The translations under genes were made by a program, and so were the position numbers. The notes below the pieces were generated by a model. It was not told the origin of the DNA. It worked only from the letters and a program-made list of their open reading frames with translations, and ran no database searches. This document shows, piece after piece, positions 1 to 8,233 of a DNA stretch of 64,000 bases. Source of the DNA: Pseudomonas brenneri (lineage in GTDB: Bacteria > Pseudomonadota > Gammaproteobacteria > Pseudomonadales > Pseudomonadaceae); assembly GCF_007858285.1 (NCBI RefSeq), contig NZ_VFIL01000008.1, positions 62,001-126,000 of the forward strand. The letters are read 5' to 3'. Numbering within the stretch: the stretch's first letter is position 1; each line of letters starts with the position of its first letter.

Positions 1-380
1 CAGAAGCGCTCCTGACGGGTCTCGGCCAACTCGCCCTGGCGCAACAGCACCGGCAGCGCCCAGCTCAAGGTGTCGCCCAGGCTGTGCTGATAATACTGGG
101 AGGTCCACAGGCACAGCTTGAACAGCGACGCCGGCAGCGGTGGCGTGGCATCGAGGATGGCCAGGGCTGGCTTGAGCTTTTCTGCCGGCACTTCGCTGTG
201 GTCCGCGACTTCGATCAGGATTCCGATCATCTCCCGTCGGCCGAACGGCACGCGCACGCGCATCCCCGGCTGCAACTGCGCCCGCACCACGCCCGCCGGC
301 GCCCGGTAGTCGAACAGGCGGCGCAGGGGCGAGGGCAGGGCGAGGCGCAAAATGGCGTCGGGCACGCGGGAGGTTCTCAT
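1..380 (-). CDS. priA: Primosomal protein N' (PriA helicase), N-terminal part
   Basis: Partial gene running off the left edge; about 126 N-terminal residues are visible from the ATG at 378-380. The protein starts MRTSRVPDAILRLALPSPL and continues through RRLFDYRAP and RVRVPFGRR, which matches the PriA 3'-DNA-binding domain. PriA is the replication-restart helicase that reloads the replisome at stalled forks. The helicase core lies outside the window. It is divergent from rpmE, the usual neighbour in pseudomonads. The start is clear because the conserved DAILRLALP segment follows within seven residues. Confidence 0.9.
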   Translation of the reverse strand, partial: MRTSRVPDAILRLALPSPLRRLFDYRAPAGVVRAQLQPGMRVRVPFGRREMIGILIEVADHSEVPAEKLKPALAILDATPPLPASLFKLCLWTSQYYQHSLGDTLSWALPVLLRQGELAETRQERF

Positions 381-510
381 ATGGCGGGCGGTGAAGAAGG
401 GGGCGAGCCTAGCAGACCGGCGGTGCAAGTGTCCTGTGTGGGAGCAGTCCGGCGGGTACAAGAGGGTGTGGCAGGCCGGGCTTTTCTGATGAAAGGGTGC
501 ATGGCGGCGC

Positions 511-538
511 TTGCGCGTTTAAAAAGCTCTGGTAGAAT
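511..538 (+). promoter_or_regulatory. Probable sigma-70 promoter of rpmE
   Basis: A -35-like TTGCGC at 511-516 and a -10-like TAGAAT at 533-538 are separated by 16 bp. They sit about 70 bp upstream of the rpmE ATG in the priA/rpmE divergent gap. A ribosome-binding GAGGAAG lies just before the start. Call made by eye only. Confidence 0.5.
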
Positions 539-608
539 CCGCGGCCTAATTACGTGCGGTATTCGACAATAGTGTCGAGTGGCGGCACGCTAGCCCGAGG
601 AAGACACC

Positions 609-839
609 ATGAAAGCCGATATCCATCCAGCGTACGAAACCATCCAAGTTACTTGCAGCTGCGGCAACAAGTTCGAAACCCGTTCGAACCTGTGCAAGCC
701 ACTGGGTACTGACGTATGCAACGAGTGCCACCCGTTCTACACCGGTAAGCAGAAGACTCTGGATACTGGCGGCCGTGTACAGCGCTTCGCCGACCGTTTC
801 GGTGCTTTTGGCAAGAAAGCTCCAGCTGCTGCAGAGTAA
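609..839 (+). CDS. rpmE: 50S ribosomal protein L31, zinc-binding form
   Basis: 76-residue protein starting MKADIHPAYETIQVTCSCG, the L31 signature, and having the family's normal length. Cysteines at about residues 16, 18, 37 and 40 form the zinc-binding set of the C+ type RpmE, as opposed to the zinc-free paralogue made under zinc limitation. It has its own promoter and a strong terminator just downstream. That terminator lies inside the first codons of the next gene (see 876-904). Confidence 0.97.
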   Translation: MKADIHPAYETIQVTCSCGNKFETRSNLCKPLGTDVCNECHPFYTGKQKTLDTGGRVQRFADRFGAFGKKAPAAAE

Positions 840-871
840 GGTTCGAAAGCCTGATGGGCTTTTACCTGCTA

Positions 872-1660
872 ATGAAAAAGGCGTCCCTTGCGGGCGCCTT
901 TTTTGTGCCTGCGATTTGGCTGTCGGCCGCCCAGGCCGAGGTATTTTGCCCCGCGCCGACTACGCTCGGCACCTTTGAGGTACAGCGCGTGGTCGATGGC
1001 GACACTGTGCGTCTCAAGGATGGTCGCAGTGTGCGGATGATCGGCGTCAATGCCCCTGAAACCGGCAAGAAAGGCCGCCCTGACGAGCCATTCGCCGTGG
1101 CTGCACGCCAACGCCTGCAAGCCTTGGTAGATGCCAGTGGCGGTCGGGTCGGGGTGGTAGCGGGCCGCGAGGGCAAGGATCGTTATGGGCGAACGCTGGC
1201 CCATCTTTATGGGGCCAACGGCGCGAACCTGGAGGCCCAACTGCTGGCCGAGGGGCTCGGGTTCCTGGTGGCGGTGGCGCCCAATGTCGATCTGGTTGCC
1301 TGCCAGCAAGCGGCCGAGCGCAGCGCGCGCGCGGCCAGGTTGGGCCTCTGGCGTCAGTCGCCCGTGCAAAAAACCTCGCAAATCAAGCAGTCGGGCTTTG
1401 CCGTGGTCAGCGGCCGCGTAAGCAAGGTCGAACGCAATCGTGGCGGGATCTGGATCGAATTGCAGGACTCCCTGGTATTACGGGTTGCACCCAATCTTGT
1501 CGGACAATTCGATAACGCTCTGCTCAAGCGCCTTCAGGGCCAGGATATCGAGGCCCGGGGCTGGGTGCTGGACCGCTCCCGACGTGGCGGCCTGAAAAGT
1601 GGCCAGGCGCGCTGGCTTTTGCCAATAACGGATTCCGGCATGCTGCAATTGGCGCAATAA
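872..1660 (+). CDS. Secreted thermonuclease-family (SNase-like) nuclease
   Basis: From the ATG at 872 the product has 262 residues. It has a clear Sec signal peptide (MKKASLAGAFF...LSAAQA, cleavage expected before EVFC), then an SNase OB-fold: VVDGDTVRL, VRMIGVNAPETG and GKDRYGRTLAHL carry the calcium-binding Asp and catalytic Arg/Glu positions of the staphylococcal nuclease family. The last ~90 residues form a second small domain that I do not recognise. An upstream ATG at 854 would add six residues before the signal peptide and is less likely. No good Shine-Dalgarno is visible for either start. Likely role: periplasmic or extracellular DNA/RNA breakdown; the substrate is not shown by the sequence. 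Confidence 0.85.
   Translation: MKKASLAGAFFVPAIWLSAAQAEVFCPAPTTLGTFEVQRVVDGDTVRLKDGRSVRMIGVNAPETGKKGRPDEPFAVAARQRLQALVDASGGRVGVVAGREGKDRYGRTLAHLYGANGANLEAQLLAEGLGFLVAVAPNVDLVACQQAAERSARAARLGLWRQSPVQKTSQIKQSGFAVVSGRVSKVERNRGGIWIELQDSLVLRVAPNLVGQFDNALLKRLQGQDIEARGWVLDRSRRGGLKSGQARWLLPITDSGMLQLAQ
876..904 (+). terminator. Rho-independent terminator of rpmE, inside the next gene's signal-peptide codons
   Basis: AAAAGGCG-t-CCC (876-887) pairs with GGGCGCCTTTT (892-902) around a four-base loop, with one bulged T, and is followed by a T run to 904. It overlaps codons 2-11 of the downstream nuclease gene, so the same bases serve as terminator and as signal-peptide coding sequence. Confidence 0.75.
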
Positions 1661-1751
1661 GAAAAAATTGTAGACATTTTTTATATCGATTGTGAACAGT
1701 TGTAGGCCTTGTATCCCGTGGCTCTTGGCCGAAAGTCGTAGGGTAGGGCCC

Positions 1752-1780
1752 TTGACACCTGTGACCGCTCAGTCTTGTAG
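1752..1780 (+). promoter_or_regulatory. Possible promoter of malic enzyme gene
   Basis: A perfect TTGACA at 1752-1757 is followed 17 bp later by a poor -10 match (TTGTAG). It lies in the 183-bp gap between the nuclease gene and maeB. The AT-rich stretch at 1663-1697 (ATTGTAGACATTTTTTATAT) upstream could bind a regulator. Weak evidence. Confidence 0.3.
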
Positions 1781-1843
1781 GGACTTTGCGAGGCGAGTAT
1801 CCTCGGCGATCCGTCGTCCAACAGTAAAAAGCGGAATGCCGAT

Positions 1844-3112
1844 ATGTCTGATTTGAAAACTGCCGCTCTCGAATATCATGCCCATCCTCGTCCAGGAAAG
1901 CTGAGTGTCGAGCTCACCAAAGCCACTGCTACCGCACGCGACCTGTCGCTGGCGTACAGCCCCGGTGTAGCCGAGCCCGTGCGTGAAATCGCCCGCGATC
2001 CCGAGCTGGCCTACAAATACACCGGCAAGGGCAATCTGGTTGCAGTGATTTCTGATGGCACCGCGATTCTCGGCCTGGGTAACCTCGGCCCATTGGCCTC
2101 CAAGCCAGTGATGGAAGGCAAGGGCGTACTGTTCAAGCGCTTTGCCGGCATCGATGTATTCGACATCGAAGTTGATTCCGAAAGCCCACAGGCCTTCATC
2201 GACACCGTCAAGCGCATCTCCATCACCTTCGGTGGCATCAACCTGGAAGACATCAAGGCACCTGAGTGCTTCGAAATCGAAAAGGCCCTGATCGAACAGT
2301 GCGACATCCCGGTTTTCCACGATGACCAGCACGGCACCGCGATCGTTACCGCGGCCGGCATGATCAACGCCCTGGAAATCGCTGGCAAAACCCTGTCTGA
2401 CGCGAAGATCGTCTGCCTGGGCGCGGGTGCTGCCGCCATCTCCTGCATGAAGCTGATCGTGAGCATGGGCGCCCGCCTTGAAAACATCTACATGGTCGAC
2501 AGCAAGGGCGTGATCCAGTCCGAGCGTACCGACCTGAACCAGTACAAGGCGATGTTTGCCCATCCGTCCTCCAAGCGCACCCTGGCTGACGCCCTCGACG
2601 GTGCTGACGTGTTCGTCGGCCTGTCCGGCCCGAACCTGCTGAGCGCCGAAGGCCTGAAGTCCATGGCGGCCAACCCGATCGTGTTCGCTTGCTCGAACCC
2701 TGATCCGGAAATCGCCCCGGAACTGGCACACGCCACCCGTAACGACGTGATCATGGCCACTGGCCGTTCGGACTACCCGAACCAGGTCAACAACGTACTG
2801 GGCTTCCCGTTCATCTTCCGTGGTGCCCTGGACGTTCGCGCCAAGCGCATCAACGAAGAGATGAAAGTGGCTGCCGCCAATGCCCTGCGTGAACTGGCCA
2901 AGCTGCCAGTACCTCAGGACGTGTGCGACGCCTACGGTGGCGCCAAGCTGGAATTCGGCCGTGAGTACATCATTCCCAAACCAATGGATAAGCGCCTGAT
3001 CACCTTGATCTCCGATGCCGTGGCCAAGGCCGCCATCGAGACCGGCGTGGCTACCCTGCCGTATCCGAAGAACTACCCGCTCAAAAGCGTGGATGATGTG
3101 TTCAACGTCTAA
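1844..3112 (+). CDS. maeB: NADP-dependent malic enzyme (short form)
   Basis: 422-residue malate dehydrogenase (oxaloacetate-decarboxylating): malate + NADP+ to pyruvate + CO2 + NADPH. The N-terminal malic domain shows LAYSPGVAEP and the metal-binding IKAPECFEIE and VFHDDQHGTAI. The Rossmann domain has VCLGAGAAAISC, and the C-terminal half shows ACSNPDPEIAPE and ATGRSDYPNQVNN. It lacks the phosphotransacetylase-like extension of the ~760-residue E. coli MaeB, so it is the single-domain form typical of Pseudomonas. It is monocistronic, closed by the terminator at 3132-3166. Confidence 0.95.
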   Translation: MSDLKTAALEYHAHPRPGKLSVELTKATATARDLSLAYSPGVAEPVREIARDPELAYKYTGKGNLVAVISDGTAILGLGNLGPLASKPVMEGKGVLFKRFAGIDVFDIEVDSESPQAFIDTVKRISITFGGINLEDIKAPECFEIEKALIEQCDIPVFHDDQHGTAIVTAAGMINALEIAGKTLSDAKIVCLGAGAAAISCMKLIVSMGARLENIYMVDSKGVIQSERTDLNQYKAMFAHPSSKRTLADALDGADVFVGLSGPNLLSAEGLKSMAANPIVFACSNPDPEIAPELAHATRNDVIMATGRSDYPNQVNNVLGFPFIFRGALDVRAKRINEEMKVAAANALRELAKLPVPQDVCDAYGGAKLEFGREYIIPKPMDKRLITLISDAVAKAAIETGVATLPYPKNYPLKSVDDVFNV

Positions 3113-3131
3113 ACCGTTGTAGCGCACCAAC

Positions 3132-3166
3132 AAAAAGCCCCGGCTCTTGCGAGTCGGGGCTTTTTT
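3132..3166 (+). terminator. Terminator of malic enzyme gene
   Basis: AAAAAGCCCC...GGGGCTTTTTT hairpin with an inner stem across GGCTCTTGCGAGTC. It is symmetric enough to act on both strands and so may also serve the convergent mrcA gene. Confidence 0.85.
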
Positions 3167-3223
3167 GTGGCTGTGCACAACAGGGGCGTGCATATAACCC
3201 CTTGTGGGAGCGGGCTGTGTTTA

Positions 3224-5668
3224 TCAGAACAGATCGATCGGCGCCGACTCATCCGCCGGCAACGGGCTGCCCGGTGCCACGCCATTGCCCAGTTCATTCA
3301 TCGATGGCGGCGTGTCTTCGCTCTTGAACAGTTCGAAGTACGCATTCGGCGTGCCTGGTGCGGCGGCGCGGCCGCTGATCGGGTCGATACGCAGGCTGAG
3401 GATGCCTTCCGGCTCCGCCTGGGTGTGGGCCGGCTTGTCCTTGAGAGCACCGGCCATGTAGCTCATCCAGATCGGCAGCGCGACAGTGCCACCGTATTCG
3501 CGGCGACCGAGGCTTTCCGGCTGGTCGTAGCCCGTCCACACGGTGGTGATGTAGTCAGCGTTGTAACCGGAGAACCACGCATCCTTGGATTCGTTGGTGG
3601 TACCGGTCTTGCCCGCCAGGTCCGTGCGGCCCAGGGCCAGGGCTCGGCGGCCGGTGCCGCGCTTGATCACGTCCTGCAGCATGCTGGTGAGGATATAGGT
3701 GGTACGGCCGTCAACCACGCGCTCGGCCACTGCCGGTGTTTGTGGGGCAGGCACTGCGTCGGTTGGTGCGGCGCCAGGCGTCGGCTCGATGGTGATACCG
3801 CCGTTGGCCGGTGCGGCCAGGCCATCACTTGCGGCAACGCCCTTGGGCACGCTCGGCGGGTTGGCGACAAACAGCGTGTCGCCGTTGCGGCTCTCGATCT
3901 TGTCGATCAGGTACGGCGTGACCTTGTAGCCGCCGTTGGCAAGCACACTCCAGCCGGTGGCGATCTCCATTGGCGTGAGGGTCGCGGTGCCCAGGGCCAG
4001 CGACAGGTTGGGCGGCAGGTCCTGCTTGTTGAAGCCGAAGCGGGTCATGTAATCAATGGTCTTGCCCACGCCCATCGCTTGCAGCAAGCGGATCGACACC
4101 AGGTTACGCGATTTGTACAGCGCTTCGCGTACGCGGATCGGGCCGAGGAAGGTGTTGGTGTCGTTCTTCGGACGCCAGACCTTGTCCAGGTACTCGTCGA
4201 CAAACACGATAGGTGCGTCGTTGACCAGGCTGGCGGCGGTGTAGCCATTATCCAGCGCAGCACTGTAGACAAAAGGTTTGAAGCTGGAGCCCGGCTGGCG
4301 TTTGGCCTGCATGGCGCGGTTGTAGTTGCTTTGCTCGAAGGCAAAACCGCCGACCAGGGCACGGATTGCGCCGTTCTGTGGGTCCAGGGATACCAGCGCG
4401 CCCTGGGCGACCGGGACCTGGCTGAACTTCAGGCTGTCATCCTTCTGGCGCTGCACGCGGATCAGGTCGCCGACCTGGGCCACATCCGACGGCTGCTTGG
4501 GCATTGGTCCCATGCTGTTGGTGTTCAGGAAGGGACGGGCCCACTTCATGCTGTCCCACGCTACATGTTCTTCGCCGCTGCGGGTCAGCACCTGCACGCC
4601 ATCTTTCTTCACTTGGGTGACGATGGCTGGATCAAGGCCGCTGATCGAGCGCTGCTTGCCCAGTTCGACTGTCCAGGCGCTCAGGGTCTTGCCAGGCAGG
4701 CGCGATTCCGGCCCGCGGTAGCCATGGCGCTGGTCGTAGGTGATCAGCCCTTCATGCACGGCGTTGTTGGCGATTTCCTGCAAATTGCTCGGAATAGTCG
4801 TGGTGACGCGGAAACCTTCGGTGTAGGCGTCGCTGCCATAGCGGCCGACCATTTCGGCGCGGGCCATCTCGGCGATATACGGTGCGCTGACTTCTGGCGT
4901 CGGTACGTGGTAGCTGGCGTTCAGCGGCTCGGCTACCGCGGTTTCATAGGCGTTCTGGTCGATCTTGCCCAGCTTGTACATGCGGCCCAGGATCCAGTCG
5001 CGACGCTCCTTGCTGCGGGCTGGATTGGCCAGCGGGTTGAAGCGCGAAGGCGCCTTGGGCAGGCCGGCAATCATTGCCATTTGTGCCAGGCTGGCATCAC
5101 GAATCGACTTGCCGTAGTACACCTGGGATGCCGCCTCGATCCCGTAGGCACGGTTGCCCAGGTAGATCTTGTTGACGTACAGCTCCAGGATTTCATCCTT
5201 GGTCAACTGACGTTCAATCTGCAGCGCCAGGAGGATTTCCGTGGCCTTGCGCGAGAAGCTGCGCTCGCTGGTGAGGAAGAAGTTCTTCGCCACCTGCATG
5301 GTGATGGTGCTGCCGCCCGACTGAATGTGTCCGCTTTTTACCAGCTGCGTAGCTGCACGCACCAGGCTGCTGGGGTCCACGCCATAGTGGTTGGCAAAAT
5401 TATCGTCTTCGGCCGATAGCAGGGCGTTGATGAAATTGGGCGGAATATCGGCGAAACGGATCGGGGTGCGGCGCATTTCGCCGAACTCCGCGATCAGTTT
5501 TTCATCGCTGCTGTAGACCCGCAAAGGAATCTGCAACTGGATACTTCTAAGGGTCTCTACCGAGGGCAATCCCGGGCTAAGGTAGAGATAGGCGCCGCTG
5601 AACACGAGCAGCAGCCCGCAAACGATCGCAACGAAGGAGTACCCGAAAAACTTCAGCAGACGAATCAA
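3224..5668 (-). CDS. mrcA: Penicillin-binding protein 1A, bifunctional transglycosylase/transpeptidase
   Basis: 814 residues, normal for class A PBP1A. It has an N-terminal membrane anchor (FGYSFVAIVCGLLLVFSGAY). The glycosyltransferase GT51 domain has catalytic Glu in SAEDDNFANHYGVD and GGSTITMQVAKNFFL. An OB-like insert typical of PBP1A follows, then a transpeptidase with the SxxK serine in PGSSFKPF, the SRN motif in YKSRNLVS, and LAGKTGTTNESKDAWFSG (KTG). The enzyme polymerises lipid II and cross-links peptidoglycan at the inner-membrane surface. It is divergent from pilM, the conserved mrcA/pilMNOPQ arrangement. Also called ponA. Confidence 0.97.
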   Translation of the reverse strand: MIRLLKFFGYSFVAIVCGLLLVFSGAYLYLSPGLPSVETLRSIQLQIPLRVYSSDEKLIAEFGEMRRTPIRFADIPPNFINALLSAEDDNFANHYGVDPSSLVRAATQLVKSGHIQSGGSTITMQVAKNFFLTSERSFSRKATEILLALQIERQLTKDEILELYVNKIYLGNRAYGIEAASQVYYGKSIRDASLAQMAMIAGLPKAPSRFNPLANPARSKERRDWILGRMYKLGKIDQNAYETAVAEPLNASYHVPTPEVSAPYIAEMARAEMVGRYGSDAYTEGFRVTTTIPSNLQEIANNAVHEGLITYDQRHGYRGPESRLPGKTLSAWTVELGKQRSISGLDPAIVTQVKKDGVQVLTRSGEEHVAWDSMKWARPFLNTNSMGPMPKQPSDVAQVGDLIRVQRQKDDSLKFSQVPVAQGALVSLDPQNGAIRALVGGFAFEQSNYNRAMQAKRQPGSSFKPFVYSAALDNGYTAASLVNDAPIVFVDEYLDKVWRPKNDTNTFLGPIRVREALYKSRNLVSIRLLQAMGVGKTIDYMTRFGFNKQDLPPNLSLALGTATLTPMEIATGWSVLANGGYKVTPYLIDKIESRNGDTLFVANPPSVPKGVAASDGLAAPANGGITIEPTPGAAPTDAVPAPQTPAVAERVVDGRTTYILTSMLQDVIKRGTGRRALALGRTDLAGKTGTTNESKDAWFSGYNADYITTVWTGYDQPESLGRREYGGTVALPIWMSYMAGALKDKPAHTQAEPEGILSLRIDPISGRAAAPGTPNAYFELFKSEDTPPSMNELGNGVAPGSPLPADESAPIDLF

Positions 5669-5886
5669 GGCTTTTGGATTTCCAGAGAAAAGAATGAGTT
5701 AGGTGTCGGGATAGGCATGACTTAAAGATGTATCGACCCGACCTGCAGATAAAAAGCGGGAAAAAACGCTGGGCATTAAAGCATTTTTCGCCTCGGGGCG
5801 TCATGGGCGCCACTCAACCGAGCCGACCGAATGCATCAAACCCGGAACCGACCAGCCCTGAGACAGGCAAAGCTTTAGGGAGTTTT

Positions 5887-6540
5887 ATGAAAAAGGGATT
5901 TTTCAGGCGAAAAGCCGATACCGTACTGGGTGTGGACATCCAGGATAGCGGCGTCAAGGTACTGGAGCTGGCCCGCGCTGGCGATGGCTATGCAGTGCAC
6001 GCGTATGCGAGCCAGCCTTTGCCGGGCCATGCGGTGGTCGACAGTAATATCGTTGATCTGGAGGTTGTCGCGCAGACCATTTCCAAGGCATTGTTCCGCG
6101 CGCAGATCCATCTCACGCATGCGGCAGTTGCCGTGGCGGGACCTGCGGTGATCAGCCGGGTGGTTGCGCTGGAGGCGGGGCTTGAGCCCGATGAGATGGA
6201 GCAGCGGCTGCTCTGCGAAGCCGACCAGTACATTCCTTATCCGCTGGATGAGGTAGCCATTGATTTTCAGGTCCAGGGCCCGTCGGGTCGTGAACCCGGT
6301 TATGTTGATGTACTGCTTGTGGCGTGCCTCAAGGAGCAGGTGGAAGCGCGCGAAGCGGTATTGGCCCTGGCCGGCCTGGTTGCGCGAGTGGTGGATGTAG
6401 AGGTGTTTGCCCAGGCGCGGATGACCGAGCAAGTGGTCGCGCGGATAGTGCCGGGGAGTGGGATCAATAGTGCACAATGGGCTGCCGATGCCCAGGGATT
6501 GCGGGTCGCCTGCGGTTTGGCCCTCAGGAGTTTCGATTGA
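5887..6540 (+). CDS. pilM: PilM-like inner-membrane-associated pilus assembly protein, internally shortened
   Basis: From the ATG at 5887 (after a GGGAG ribosome site) the product is 217 residues, whereas full PilM is about 354. The first ~170 residues match PilM (DTVLGVDIQDSGVKVLEL, EADQYIPYPLDEVAIDFQVQG, AGLVARVVDVEVFA). The sequence then jumps within about 35 residues to the PilM C-terminus (CGLALRSFD). The second half of the actin-like ATPase fold, including the DIG phosphate loop and the adenosine motif, is absent without any frameshift. PilM normally sits on the cytoplasmic face and grips the N-terminal tail of PilN. The stop TGA overlaps the pilN ATG. Size and position resemble E. coli HofM. 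Confidence 0.85.
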   Translation: MKKGFFRRKADTVLGVDIQDSGVKVLELARAGDGYAVHAYASQPLPGHAVVDSNIVDLEVVAQTISKALFRAQIHLTHAAVAVAGPAVISRVVALEAGLEPDEMEQRLLCEADQYIPYPLDEVAIDFQVQGPSGREPGYVDVLLVACLKEQVEAREAVLALAGLVARVVDVEVFAQARMTEQVVARIVPGSGINSAQWAADAQGLRVACGLALRSFD

Positions 6541-7091
6541 TGACAAGAATCAACCTTTTACCCTGGCGTGAAGAGCGCGCTGAGCGCCGTCGCAAGTTTT
6601 TCCTGATTTTTCTGTTGCTGATCACCACTATTGCATTGGCCGCCGTATGGCTGGCCGACCGGGTCATCGATCGCGCGATTGATCGACAAGTGGCCCGCAA
6701 CAACCACTTGAGCAAGCAAGTCACGGTATTGGACTCGCGCATCAAGACCATCGATGAACTGCGCGAACAACGCCAGCAACTGATGGAGCGGATGAAGGTG
6801 GTCGAAGATCTCCAGGGCCATCGCGCCTCGGGCCAGCAATTGTTCGAGCAGTTGGCCCGCGCGATGCCGGATGGCGTTCAATTGAGCGAGGTCAGTGTCA
6901 GCGGTACATCGGTAGAGGTCACCGGCACGGCGGTGTCCAGTGATGATGTCGCCCGGCTGATGCGCAGCCTGGAAGCTTCCAACACGTTACGTGCGCCCAA
7001 TCTGCGCCATGTACGGGCCGAGGAGGGGGGCGCGGGCAGTGCCTTCCAGTTGATGGTGGACCATGGGGAGCACCAGGAGACGCAGCGGTGA
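6540..7091 (+). CDS. pilN: Type IV pilus assembly protein PilN
   Basis: 183 residues starting MTRINLLPWREER. The INLLPWR tail is the peptide that docks into PilM in studied systems. It is followed by one transmembrane helix (FLIFLLLITTIALAAVWLA), a coiled coil and a periplasmic ferredoxin-like fold. PilN and PilO form the inner-membrane alignment complex linking PilM to PilP and the secretin. The start overlaps the pilM stop (TGATG-type coupling). Length is close to the family norm. Confidence 0.93.
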   Translation: MTRINLLPWREERAERRRKFFLIFLLLITTIALAAVWLADRVIDRAIDRQVARNNHLSKQVTVLDSRIKTIDELREQRQQLMERMKVVEDLQGHRASGQQLFEQLARAMPDGVQLSEVSVSGTSVEVTGTAVSSDDVARLMRSLEASNTLRAPNLRHVRAEEGGAGSAFQLMVDHGEHQETQR

Positions 7092-7708
7092 ACCTTTCGC
7101 CCGGCCTGCCCAGGCTGGCGATCCCGGAACTCTCCACGCTGTACCGCAACATCGCCCACTGGCCATTGGCTGGCAGACTTATGGTGGGCGCCGTGCTCGC
7201 CTTGCTGGCGCTGGTTGCGGGGGATGCTGTGTACCTGGGCGGCGCGCGCGAGGACTTGCAGCGTCAGGAGGCGGGAGAAACAGCGCTGCGCCAGCAGTTT
7301 GCGGCAAAAGCCCGGCAAGCCGCCCAGCACGAAGGGCTGGTGCGCGAGCTTGAAACCCAGCGTGCCGCTTTCAGCGAACAGTTGCGCCAGATGCCGACGC
7401 TGACGCAAATGCCCGACCTGTTGGAGGATCTCGCCCGGCTGGGGCAAGCCAGCGGGGTACTGGTCGAGCAGCTCAGTGTGCTGGACGAGCGGGTGCAACC
7501 GGTGTTCGTCGAGCGACCGATGCAACTCAAGCTGCTGGGCACCTATCACGACCTCCTGACCTTCGTCAGTGGCGTGGCCGGGTTGTCGCATATCGTTACC
7601 TTGCATGACTTTGTCATTCGTCCCGTGGATCCCCAGGATGGCGCATTGCTGAGCCTGACGATGCTCGCCAAGACCTATCGATACAGCAACCTGGGAGCAT
7701 TGCCATGA
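7088..7708 (+). CDS. pilO: Type IV pilus assembly protein PilO
   Basis: 206 residues from a GTG at 7088 that overlaps the pilN stop by four bases. One transmembrane segment (MVGAVLALLALVAGDAVYLG), a coiled coil (EDLQRQEAGETALRQQF) and a periplasmic domain with QMPTLTQMPDLLEDLARLG, as in PilO. It partners PilN in the periplasm. Confidence 0.93.
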   Translation: MNLSPGLPRLAIPELSTLYRNIAHWPLAGRLMVGAVLALLALVAGDAVYLGGAREDLQRQEAGETALRQQFAAKARQAAQHEGLVRELETQRAAFSEQLRQMPTLTQMPDLLEDLARLGQASGVLVEQLSVLDERVQPVFVERPMQLKLLGTYHDLLTFVSGVAGLSHIVTLHDFVIRPVDPQDGALLSLTMLAKTYRYSNLGALP

Positions 7709-8220
7709 ACCGCCTCAAGGTTGCGGGTCTGGGCCTGGCACTTCTTGCTGGATGCGACAGTGACCCGCAGTTGCAGGCGCTGAATGATGAGTTGCAACTG
7801 ATTCGCCAGCAGGCAGTGCCGCTTGCTGACGAAACGCCTGTAGCAATGCCGGGGCTACGGTTTGTCGCCAGCGCGCCACCCCTGCGTGACCCTTTCCAGC
7901 CCCCTGACCAGCCGGCCAGTCGCCCCACCGGCAAGCCCGGATCTGCGCCGGATCTCGACCGCCCCCGGCAGTTTCTCGAAGGATTTGCCGTGGATCAGTT
8001 CCGGATGGTCGGCACGCTGTCGCTTGGGGCGCAGACATTTGCCCTGCTGCGCGGCACGGCAGGTGTTCATCGCCTGGCGGTGGGGGATTACCTGGGGGGT
8101 GATCATGGGCGCGTCGTAGCGATCCATGAGGGGCAGTTGGAGTTGGTCGAGCTTTTTCCCGATGGTGAGGGTGCCTGGCTTGAGCGCCCGCGCACCTTGG
8201 TGCTGAACGTGAACTCATAA
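7705..8220 (+). CDS. pilP: Type IV pilus lipoprotein PilP
   Basis: 171 residues. It has a lipoprotein signal with lipobox LLAGC (Cys at about residue 16), a disordered Pro-rich stretch with the PLRDPFQPP motif, and a C-terminal beta-domain (FRMVGTLSLGAQTFALLRG, VGDYLGGDHGRV) that in PilP contacts the secretin. The start overlaps the pilO stop (ATGA). Length is normal. Confidence 0.93.
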   Translation: MNRLKVAGLGLALLAGCDSDPQLQALNDELQLIRQQAVPLADETPVAMPGLRFVASAPPLRDPFQPPDQPASRPTGKPGSAPDLDRPRQFLEGFAVDQFRMVGTLSLGAQTFALLRGTAGVHRLAVGDYLGGDHGRVVAIHEGQLELVELFPDGEGAWLERPRTLVLNVNS

Positions 8221-8233
8221 CGGAAGCAAGAAA

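Noticed and set aside
1769..3193. Long minus-strand open frame opposite the malic enzyme gene
   Set aside because: Shadow of the maeB gene caused by high GC; no domain and no ribosome site.
3167..5419. Long + strand open frame opposite mrcA (750 codons)
   Set aside because: It is the antisense shadow of a clearly coding PBP1A gene with all catalytic motifs; the + strand translation has no recognisable domain.
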